Shown here: positions 14,093-20,324 of the stretch, in pieces
How positions within the stretch are numbered: the stretch's first letter is position 1
Layout: each line of letters starts with the position of its first letter
NCBI GenBank assembly: GCA_036557885.1
Contig: DATBGS010000177.1
Location: 1-22,276, forward strand
From: DATBGS01 sp036557885
GTDB lineage: Bacteria > Chloroflexota > Ktedonobacteria > Ktedonobacterales > DATBGS01
Length of the DNA: 22,276 nt
Direction: 5' to 3'
Position numbers and translations under genes: made by a program
The notes under the pieces: generated by a model
What the model was told of the DNA's origin: nothing
Databases searched by the model: none
The model's input: only the letters and a program-made list of their open reading frames with translations

Positions 14093-15334
14093 TCATGCAA
14101 GCGGCCCGAAAGGATAGAGCAACAGGCCCAGCACCGCCAGGCCCAGCGCCAGCCATCCCCACACATACAAACGGAGTCTATCTTTTTCTGGCGCGCTTGC
14201 TGCAAACATGAGGGCACCAATTGCACAAATGACAGCACCGATCTCCACAATTAATGCCGTTCCATCGCTAGGCGGAAGCACGAGAACATAAATCCATCCG
14301 AACACCCCGACACAAAATGCAGAGAATGAGAGGCCAACAGAGCAGGATATATTCAGCGAGGGGTTAGCTTTGTCTGGTGCGAACCCTTTTGAGCCTCCAA
14401 AAGGTACCGGCAACTGGCGCGGCTGCCATTGGGGAGGGTGCCAGGAATCTTTTGACGCTGGCTCGGCCCAGGTGGGCGGTGGAAAGAATTGCTCACTGGA
14501 ACGCGCAGGCCGCGCGCTGCTCACGCGCTGGGGTTGCCCCTCCAGCAGCGCCTGCAACTCGGTGGCGACCTCCTCGGCGCGCTGAAGCACGCGCTGGTTG
14601 GGGTCACGGTGCAGCAGGCCCAACACCAGCCAATCCAGGCGTTCACGGATAGCCAGTGGAAAGGTAACGCCAGGCACCGCGCTGGGCGGCAGGGCCGGGT
14701 CTAGCGCAAAGCGGGGTGGGTATTGGCCGGTTAGCATCTCGTAGAGCAGGGTGCCCAGCGAATACAGGTCGCTGCGCTCGTCTGCGCCCCGACCAGCCGC
14801 CTGCTCTGGCGACATATACGCCAGGGTGCCAATGGCGGTTTTGCCGCTGCGCTCGGCCAGCACAGCCGCCAACCCAAAGTCGGCCAGCTTGACCTGCTGG
14901 TCGCTCTGGCGAATCAACACATTGCCAGGCTTAATGTCGCGGTGGATGACGCGCAGTGGTGGCCGATGCGCAAAGGCCAGGGCTTCTGCTACGCCCAGCG
15001 CAATCTTGAGGGCGCGCCGCGCATCCAGTCGCCCGCCCTCCTGACGCAGCAGCTCTTCCACTGTCACGCCCTCAACATATTCCATCACCAGGTAGAAGGG
15101 CGTCTCTGGCTCGCTGCCTGAGCCAAACACTTCCACAATGTGATGATGTTGCAACCGCGTCAGCACTTTGCACTCTTCTTGCAAACGGCTGAGGTCTTCT
15201 GGCTCGGTTTCATTGGGCAGCTTGATCGCCACGTTACGCTTGAGCATATCATCGTATGCCTGCAAGACGATGCCCATGCCGCCCTTGCCAAGTTTCTTAA
15301 TCACCCGATAGCGCCCGATGTTGGCAGGTTCCAT
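14093..15334 (-). CDS. Ser/Thr protein kinase with three-TM tail
   Basis: This is a 413-residue Hanks-type kinase. The ATG at 15334 is preceded by AGGAGG eight bases upstream, and lies downstream of the promoter at 15378, so longer in-frame starts are not used. Motifs: glycine loop LGKGGMG (15-21), Lys38, HRD 131-133, LADFGLA, GTLAYMSPEQA. The linker is short, about 60 residues, and not strongly Pro-rich. The C-terminus has three hydrophobic segments (SVGLSFSAFCVGVFGWIYVL; LIVEIGAVICAIGALMFAA; YVWGWLALGLAVLGLLLY) without a DUF4190 signature. Its sensor part must differ from those of the two neighbouring kinases. Confidence 0.93.
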   Translation of the reverse strand: MEPANIGRYRVIKKLGKGGMGIVLQAYDDMLKRNVAIKLPNETEPEDLSRLQEECKVLTRLQHHHIVEVFGSGSEPETPFYLVMEYVEGVTVEELLRQEGGRLDARRALKIALGVAEALAFAHRPPLRVIHRDIKPGNVLIRQSDQQVKLADFGLAAVLAERSGKTAIGTLAYMSPEQAAGRGADERSDLYSLGTLLYEMLTGQYPPRFALDPALPPSAVPGVTFPLAIRERLDWLVLGLLHRDPNQRVLQRAEEVATELQALLEGQPQRVSSARPARSSEQFFPPPTWAEPASKDSWHPPQWQPRQLPVPFGGSKGFAPDKANPSLNISCSVGLSFSAFCVGVFGWIYVLVLPPSDGTALIVEIGAVICAIGALMFAASAPEKDRLRLYVWGWLALGLAVLGLLLYPFGPLA

Positions 15335-15377
15335 GCTGTCCGCCTCCTCTGCTCTTTTCGCTTCTTGCCTCCTTATT

Positions 15378-15424
15378 ACTGTAGAGCATAGGCGAGCAGT
15401 CGTCAAGTGACGGATTACCAAAAC
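15378..15424 (-). promoter_or_regulatory. Promoter and palindromic box of the kinase gene at 14093
   Basis: TTGACG (15401-15406) and TACAGT (15378-15383) are 17 bases apart. The 25 bases 15400-15424 are identical to 14015-14039, including the CGTCA/TGACG dyad over the -35. AAGGAGGCAAGAAG follows the -10 by a few bases, as in the other kinase leader. Confidence 0.75.
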
Positions 15425-15428
15425 CATT

Positions 15429-15548
15429 GCTTGTAGCACCGGCCTCCGCCTGCCCTTTGTCTTAGGGTGCCGGTGAGCGGGGGGACGGCCCGGCATGGAC
15501 GCCGGTGCTACAAGCAACGGCCCGGAGGGGACGCCGGGGCTACGCGCG
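15429..15548. repeat. REP-like repeat cluster
   Basis: GCTTGTAGCACCGGC (15429-15443) pairs exactly with GCCGGTGCTACAAGC (15501-15515). Inside, GGCCTCCGCCTGCCCTTTGT followed by CTTAGGGTGCCGG is a near-identical inverted copy of 2358-2392. A further half copy ending CCGGGGCTACGCGCG follows to 15548, next to the stop of the GH3 gene. Confidence 0.75.
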
Positions 15549-15552
15549 AATG

Positions 15553-16854
15553 CTATCCCGGCAGAGTGAACAGGCCGTAGTGCAGCTTGAGCAGCAGGAT
15601 GCGCTTGACCGACTGATCAATGCGTGCCTTGCTGATGAGTCCGGTGTCTATGGCGTGGTGCAGCGCCGCCAGCACTTGCTCGACGCCGCCGGGGTTGTAG
15701 AAGCTGGAAAGGATGTCGTTGCCCGCGATCACCGCCAGCACCGCCGATTCCGCCATGCTGTACTTCTGGGTCAGCGCGCCCATATAAAGCGCGTCGGTAA
15801 TTACGACGCCCTGAAAGCCCAACTGCTGGCGCAGGATGCCGTTGATGAGAATGGGCGAGAGCGACGAAGGCATGTTCGGGTCAATGGATGTGAGCAGGAC
15901 ATGCGTGGACATGACCATATCCACCTTGCCGGAGGAGAGCAGCGCTTTATACGGCGCGAAATCCAGGCGGTCCAGATCAGCGCGGCTGCGGTCACTGACG
16001 GGCAGCGTGTCGTGGGCGTCCACCGCCGACCAGCCAATGCCCGGCCAGTGCTTGAGGGTATCCAGCATGCCCTGCGAGTGGAGGCCATCAATAAACGCGG
16101 AGGCCATGCTCGTTACCACCGTCGGGTCGGTGCTGTACATGCGCTGCGAGATGCTGGGGTCCGAGACGGTTTTCACGTCCACGACTGGAGCAAGGTCGGC
16201 GTTGATGCCCACGCTTTTCAGGTGCTCAGCATCTAGCTTGCCCCAGTTATAGGCGTTCTGGGGGTTGAGGCTTTCGCCCAGCGAAGCGGCGGTGGGGCTG
16301 TAGCCGTAAATATGGCGCAGGTTGTCCACTTCTCCGCCCTCGGCGTCGGTGGCAATCAGCAGCGGAATGTTGGGCGCGATGTCCGGCGCTTGCAGGCTCT
16401 CCGTCAGCGCCTGCACCTGGCTCTGGGTCTGGACGTTGTACCAGTAGAGAATGACCGAGCCAACATGCACGCGCCCAAGCTCTGCGCGCCAGCTTGCGGG
16501 CAGGCTCAACACGTTCCCCAGCCCCGGCCCCACAAACTGCACCTGAATCATCTGGCCCAATTCATCATCCAGCGACATGTTGGCGATGTAGTTGTCTACC
16601 GCCTGCTCAAGTTCTTGTTCTTCCGGGTGCTTGAGCGGCAGCGGCGGGACAGCGCGCTCAGTCCCATTAAGGCGCGAGGCTATTCCCACGCCGGGCTGCT
16701 GGTGCAGGAAAAGAAAGCGCCCAAAGAGCGCGGCAACCGCCACCATTCCGGCCAGCAATGCCAGCGTGATCGTGACCCAGAGCATCCGGCGCCGCCTCCG
16801 GTCCTGGGGAGTCTCCCTTTTCTTGAGGATGATTGGTTCTTCGGTGTTGCGCAT
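15553..16854 (-). CDS. Membrane-anchored glycoside hydrolase family 3 (NagZ-like)
   Basis: The 433-residue protein starts at the ATG at 16854 behind AGGAGGG, giving an Arg-rich N-terminus and one membrane helix (about 24-47), so the enzyme faces outward on a signal anchor. The catalytic domain is GH3 (PF00933): MSLDDELGQMIQVQFVG, LLIATDAEGGEV, then KHWPGIGWSAVDAHDTLP and VVITDALYMGAL with the nucleophile Asp. NagZ-type enzymes read KHFPGHGDTxxDSHxxLP in the mobile loop; here the Asp-x-His dyad (DAH) is kept but the PGHG histidine is Ile. A beta-N-acetylhexosaminidase acting on peptidoglycan or another glycan is likely. A longer in-frame start at 16956 lacks such a site. Confidence 0.88.
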   Translation of the reverse strand: MRNTEEPIILKKRETPQDRRRRRMLWVTITLALLAGMVAVAALFGRFLFLHQQPGVGIASRLNGTERAVPPLPLKHPEEQELEQAVDNYIANMSLDDELGQMIQVQFVGPGLGNVLSLPASWRAELGRVHVGSVILYWYNVQTQSQVQALTESLQAPDIAPNIPLLIATDAEGGEVDNLRHIYGYSPTAASLGESLNPQNAYNWGKLDAEHLKSVGINADLAPVVDVKTVSDPSISQRMYSTDPTVVTSMASAFIDGLHSQGMLDTLKHWPGIGWSAVDAHDTLPVSDRSRADLDRLDFAPYKALLSSGKVDMVMSTHVLLTSIDPNMPSSLSPILINGILRQQLGFQGVVITDALYMGALTQKYSMAESAVLAVIAGNDILSSFYNPGGVEQVLAALHHAIDTGLISKARIDQSVKRILLLKLHYGLFTLPG

Positions 16855-16985
16855 CGCGCAGCCCTCCTGTTGCCGCTTCTGAGCGGGTGGTTCCGTCGTT
16901 TGACCCCTTGCGTCCCTGGCGCTGCCAGAGAAATCGCGTGGGCGCTCATGTGGCAATATTTGGGCCAGACGTTATAGCCCGGCAC

Positions 16986-17090
16986 GACGCTTGTAGCCCC
17001 GCCGACCCTGGCGGGGAAGACCCCGGCACGGAGGCCGGGGCTACGGGCAACCGCTTGTAGCCCCGGCCTCCGTGCCGGGGTTGCCCGACC
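16986..17090. repeat. REP-like repeat with perfect 23-bp inverted arms
   Basis: The arms 17021-17043 and 17058-17080 (CCCCGGCACGGAGGCCGGGG, then CTA) are exact inverse copies around 14 bases. A further GCTTGTAGCCCCGCC unit lies at 16989-17003. The repeat directly abuts the stop codon of the gene at 17091 and probably ends its transcript. Confidence 0.75.
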
Positions 17091-17900
17091 CTACACATAC
17101 CCGCGCACTACCTGTTCTTCTTCGCGGCCCTGTGGGGCGGGGGGCAGGTCACCCGCCAGCCAGCGTGCCAGGACTGGCTCAAAGGGCGGCGGAGCCTCCG
17201 CGCTTTCGCGGCCCTCGCGCATCAAAAAATCGAACGCGGCCCGCTCGTGGCTGACGGTCATGGGCAGCGGCTTCAGCTGCTCCTCGGCCTCTGGCGAGCG
17301 CCGGTTGTCGCCGCCAAAGAGCGTGCCCCAGACCATCCGAAACACCCAGCGCAGGCAGACACGGACAAACCAGGCGCTGCTCTGGCGGCGCAGCGTCTTG
17401 CACATGCGCACAATGCGCAGCAGGACGATGGCGGCGGCCTGATGGCAGACTTTCCAGAGCGGGTTGCTTTTCCAGTAGGCGCGCTGGGCCTTGCGCATCA
17501 GGCGGATAAGCAGCGGTAACTCGTCCAGCAGGCGGCGGCAAATGGGGCCACTGCGCCGGGGCAAGTTGCTCTCTTCCGGCAGCTTTTGGATGAGATCACT
17601 TTCGCGGTAGCGGTTGGGATTGGCTTTGCCGCCAGCGATGGTCTTGTGCTGGTCTTCCCGCGTGGAGGAGGCGCAAAGCACAAAAAGCATGGCTTTGCAA
17701 AGCGCGGTGGAAATAAAGGTTTCCTGCCAGAACGGGTCGCGCTTCAGTTCGTCCAGCGCGGTCATCACTTCCGGCGTGGGGAGCGGCCTGGGCGCGTTCA
17801 GCGTGAGATAGAGGCGAAAGAGGTCCACCAGCGAGAGGCGGTCTGCCGCCAGGAGTTCTTGCAGGGTGCGCGGCTCGTAGAAGGGCGACGGGTTCGACAT
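17091..17900 (-). CDS. Unknown protein, paralogue of the 1-531 gene
   Basis: The 269-residue protein starts at the ATG at 17900 behind AAGGAACTGCTCCA, almost the same site as in its paralogue (AAGGAACCTGCTCC). It opens with a helical block (LQELLAADRLSLVDLFRLYL), then a conserved basic Gly/Asn patch (GGKANPNRYRESDLIQKLP), a long Arg/Leu-rich helical part with many aromatic residues, and an acidic Pro-rich end. It has no clear membrane segment or catalytic motif. The Arg-rich helices could bind nucleic acid, but that is only a guess. It has its own consensus promoter and a leader of about 240 bases that matches the leader at 532-802 in order and partly in sequence. Confidence 0.75.
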   Translation of the reverse strand: MSNPSPFYEPRTLQELLAADRLSLVDLFRLYLTLNAPRPLPTPEVMTALDELKRDPFWQETFISTALCKAMLFVLCASSTREDQHKTIAGGKANPNRYRESDLIQKLPEESNLPRRSGPICRRLLDELPLLIRLMRKAQRAYWKSNPLWKVCHQAAAIVLLRIVRMCKTLRRQSSAWFVRVCLRWVFRMVWGTLFGGDNRRSPEAEEQLKPLPMTVSHERAAFDFLMREGRESAEAPPPFEPVLARWLAGDLPPAPQGREEEQVVRGYV

Positions 17901-18143
17901 TGGAGCAGTTCCTTTCTTGAGCAGATCTGCCCAAACGCCACAGCCTTCCCGATTGCTGGACCCGGGGAGAAAGCGAGGAGCGCGGCGGGCAATGGTGAGA
18001 GAATCTCCATTGCCCTTTCCCCTGGTGTGAGTCCAGGCGACGGGGAAACTGTGGCGCGGGCGTGACTAACTATCACACCGCGTCAGCCGTTTCTTCAGTA
18101 TTCGGTTGTGCCGGGGGTGATCTGAGAAGCCGGTTGATGCGTT
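17901..18143 (-). promoter_or_regulatory. Long structured leader RNA, second copy of the shared element
   Basis: In transcript order: an imperfect stem pairing 18122-18133 with 18087-18098 (9 of 12 positions), GAAACGGCTGACGC, a 7-bp stem at 18059-18079 (GGUGUGA/UCACGCC, loop UAGUUAG), CCGCGCCACA, and a hairpin at 18016-18048 with CCUGG/CCAGG next to the loop and UUUCC/GGAAA lower down. Compared with 532-802, the closing pair of the 7-bp stem is swapped and the same G-U wobble is kept. A further hairpin (GGGCAATGG / CCATTGCCC, 17987-18015) is present only here. Confidence 0.6.
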
Positions 18144-18149
18144 AGCAGA

Positions 18150-18178
18150 AGTATACCTGAAAAGCTGGCTGGCGTCAA
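18150..18178 (-). promoter_or_regulatory. Sigma70-type promoter for the gene at 17091
   Basis: TTGACG (18173-18178) and TATACT (18150-18155) are 17 bases apart on the minus strand, the same -10 and spacing as the promoter of the paralogue. Confidence 0.78.
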
Positions 18179-18272
18179 GGATTTTGTCTCCAAGTAATCC
18201 TTTATGGATGAGAGAGCAACAGATATGCTGCACAGCCAGCACGCGCTGCACCAGAGACAAGGAGTCCTTGTG

Positions 18273-19199
18273 ATGTTTGCCCTGCCTGAAGATTTTGTCC
18301 AATTTATGCGCGAAGTTCACGGCACCGAGGCAGCCAATGCCTGGTTCGAGCGCCTGCCAGCGCTTCTGGAGGAGTGGGCGAAGCGCTGGCAGCTCAAGCT
18401 CTTGCCACCGTTTGAGCATCTCTCGTTTCACTACGTGGCACCAGCTGTACGGATGGATAACACCCCGGTGATTCTGAAGACATGCCAGCTTTCCGATGAG
18501 TTTGAACATGGGTTGGCCGCGCTGCGTCTCTTCGATGGGCGTGGCATCGCGCGTCTGCTGGAGTGGGACGAGGGCCAAAAGGTGATGCTGCTGGAGCGTT
18601 TGCAACCAGGAACTATGCTGGCCTCACTGGTGCCGGAACAGGATGAGCAAGCCACCTCCATTCTAGCCAGGGTCATGCGTCAGCTCTGGCGACCAGCACC
18701 AGAGACGCACACCTTTCCGACGGTGGAGCACCTGGGGCAAGGATTGATGCAGCTCCGCGCGCGATATGCTGGCGGCTATGGTCCGTTTCCGCCGCGCCTG
18801 GTAGATGAGGCGATGGATTTGTTCGCAACGTTAAGCGCCTCGGCTCAAGAGACCATGCTGCTGCACGGCGATCTCCAGCACCATAATATTTTGCGTTCGG
18901 GTGATACCTGGCTGGCAATTGACCCGAAGGGCGTGGTGGGTGATCCAGGGTATGAGGTAGGAGCCTCGTTCTATAACCCTATGCCTCGCATCCTTGAGGT
19001 GCCGGACCTGGAGCAGATGCTGGCCCGGCGCGTTGCGCAACTGAGCGAGGAACTGGGCATGGAACGGGCGCGCATACGCGGCTGGGGGCTGGCCCAATGT
19101 GTGCTTAATGGGTGGAACGTCGTGAAGATTGACCTGTTGGGCATGAACCCGCACGGCATGCTCAGATGCGCGGAAATCCTCTCACGTCTCAAGGTGTGA
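18273..19199 (+). CDS. Streptomycin 6-kinase-like (APH(6)) small-molecule kinase
   Basis: The 308-residue protein belongs to the aminoglycoside/hydroxyurea antibiotic kinase family (PF04655). The start at the ATG at 18273 has AAGGAG eight bases upstream; a longer frame from 18204 lacks this. Features: N-lobe lysine in TPVILKTCQ, VMLLERLQPGTML hinge region, the catalytic loop LLHGDLQHHNIL with the Asp base and Asn, and AIDPKGVVGDPGYEV in the metal-binding position, which is the family's typical wording. It could phosphorylate an aminoglycoside or an unknown metabolite; resistance cannot be concluded from sequence alone. No clear promoter was found. Its end overlaps that of the convergent BrnT-like gene by 18 bases. 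Confidence 0.85.
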   Translation: MFALPEDFVQFMREVHGTEAANAWFERLPALLEEWAKRWQLKLLPPFEHLSFHYVAPAVRMDNTPVILKTCQLSDEFEHGLAALRLFDGRGIARLLEWDEGQKVMLLERLQPGTMLASLVPEQDEQATSILARVMRQLWRPAPETHTFPTVEHLGQGLMQLRARYAGGYGPFPPRLVDEAMDLFATLSASAQETMLLHGDLQHHNILRSGDTWLAIDPKGVVGDPGYEVGASFYNPMPRILEVPDLEQMLARRVAQLSEELGMERARIRGWGLAQCVLNGWNVVKIDLLGMNPHGMLRCAEILSRLKV

Positions 19200-19475
19200 T
19201 GCCTGGCCCTTTGCCGCTTCGTAGAGACGCTGCTGGCCCCGGTTGGCGGGGTGCGCCGTGATGGGGTAATAGGCGTCGCTGCCCCAGGGCGCCAGGCTGA
19301 CTGTGAGCAGGCGCCCGCTTTCTGTCGGGCCAATCAACCGCAGGCGGTGATCGAAGATTTCCTGCGCCAGTGGCTCGCCGCGACAGACCTGCTGCACCTC
19401 TTCCGGGGTGACTTCATGGCGGGCAATATGGGCGACGTTGAAGTCATCCCAGATGAACATGCGAACGGTAAGCAT
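19182..19475 (-). CDS. BrnT-like protein (possible toxin-type ribonuclease)
   Basis: The 97-residue protein reads MLTVRMFIWDDFNVAHIARH followed by EVTPEEVQQVCRGEP, which matches the BrnT opening (WDxxNxxHxxxHgVsxeEv), and later YYPITAHPANRGQQRLYEA, matching the BrnT end (ItARpAsrkErrlYe). The middle is more diverged. BrnT toxins are small ribonucleases normally paired with a BrnA antitoxin immediately downstream. No BrnA-like gene is present: downstream lies the convergent kinase gene and upstream a membrane protein. GGAGG precedes the ATG by six bases. A non-toxic BrnT-fold protein is possible. Confidence 0.65.
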   Translation of the reverse strand: MLTVRMFIWDDFNVAHIARHEVTPEEVQQVCRGEPLAQEIFDHRLRLIGPTESGRLLTVSLAPWGSDAYYPITAHPANRGQQRLYEAAKGQASHLET

Positions 19476-19488
19476 GGGGCGCCTCCGA

Positions 19489-19926
19489 TCAGTTGCGGCG
19501 GTCTGATTCATCTCCAAGGCTTACTAGCTGGTCTTCATCGCCCCGCAAAAATCGAAGGAAGGAGGGGGTCGCTTGCACCCCTTTCTGTTCTACCCTGCGC
19601 TCGAACTGCTTCCCGCTTTTCCACAGGAGCCGAAAAAACCGCCAGGCCAGCGCGAAAACCATCAAACAGACCCCAGCAAAAAGAACAATGCTGAGTTCGA
19701 GCACCCCCACGAGGGTCCAGCGAACAAGCTCGCTTTCTGGCCCCCCGCCAGAGAGGGTGCTGCCAATGACTTCTCTCACCAAGGGAAAAGCGTTAGAAAT
19801 GAGGCAACTGATGAGGACAAGCAGCCCCCTGCCCAGCCAGCTCCGAAAACGAGAGGGGCGCTGGGATGGTGCCGGGGCTGCTTCTCGTTGAGCACTTTCG
19901 CTTTGTTTTGCGGAGTCTCGGTGCAT
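19489..19926 (-). CDS. Two-TM membrane protein upstream of the BrnT-like gene
   Basis: The 145-residue protein starts at the ATG at 19926 behind AAGGGGG. A basic, Ser/Gln/Ala-rich N-terminus is followed by one hydrophobic segment (LGRGLLVLISCLISNAFPLV), an extracytoplasmic loop (VIGSTLSGGGPESEL), a second segment (LVGVLELSIVLFAGVCLMVF) and a basic C-terminal tail. No domain is recognised. Its stop lies 13 bases before the start of the BrnT-like gene and overlaps its ribosome binding region, so the two are probably co-transcribed. A weak promoter (TTGTCT, 17 bases, TACACA) is visible near 20023-20052 on the minus strand. Confidence 0.65.
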   Translation of the reverse strand: MHRDSAKQSESAQREAAPAPSQRPSRFRSWLGRGLLVLISCLISNAFPLVREVIGSTLSGGGPESELVRWTLVGVLELSIVLFAGVCLMVFALAWRFFRLLWKSGKQFERRVEQKGVQATPSFLRFLRGDEDQLVSLGDESDRRN

Positions 19927-20096
19927 AGCAATCCCCCTTATCGAAAGAGGAGCACCGAAGCTGAGAAAGAGGCTCACATCAGCTTACAAGTGCTGTGCCA
20001 TACTCGTTTGGATGACGGTGCTGTGTACAATGACTCATCTCTCCAGACAATCTACTAGTTCATCATTACGAGGCGCCTTTCCCCTCTTGCATCGGG

Positions 20097-20105
20097 TGTT
20101 ATACT
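20097..20105 (+). promoter_or_regulatory. Extended -10 promoter of the candidate RNA
   Basis: TGTTATACT (20097-20105) is an extended -10 element (TGn plus TATACT). The -35 region is poor (CTTTCC/TTTCCC at 20077-20083). Confidence 0.5.
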
Positions 20106-20111
20106 GATCTC

Positions 20112-20261
20112 ACGGCTCACATGCCGCGTAGCATCCTGCTATGAGCGAGACAGAGCATCCTGGTTCTCTCATAGCCCAAAGCAGACTGATCTTGGCGGAG
20201 CAGGTGGCTTTGGGGCTAGCATAGCTACCAAGCTGGAGAATCAGGAAAGCTCTGTTTTTTT
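20112..20261 (+). ncRNA. Candidate structured small RNA with terminator
   Basis: No coding frame is convincing here, yet the 150 bases are full of pairing. Successive hairpins are CGGC/GCCG (20113-20126), TAGCA/TGCTA (20129-20141), GCTATGA/TCATAGC (20138-20175) and CCCAAAGC/GCTTTGGG (20175-20182 with 20207-20214). A long stem pairs CAGAGCATCCTGGTTCTC (20151-20168) with 20236-20254 and is followed by T7, as in an intrinsic terminator. That long stem excludes the GCTATGA hairpin, so two alternative folds exist. There is no gene downstream on this strand, which favours a free-standing RNA over an attenuator. It matches no RNA family I know; it is not tmRNA, SRP RNA or RNase P. Confidence 0.4.
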
Positions 20262-20324
20262 CCGTTCTCCCGCCGGGGAAAGTTCCAGCAGCCAGGCACG
20301 CGCATATTTCCACCTCCTATCTCG

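Noticed and set aside
20110..20313. A minus-strand frame after the LacI-type gene, with an AGGAGG near 20305
   Set aside because: The start would be a GTG inside the AGGAGG, and the ATG in another frame gives only 26 residues. The region is better explained as a structured RNA on the other strand.
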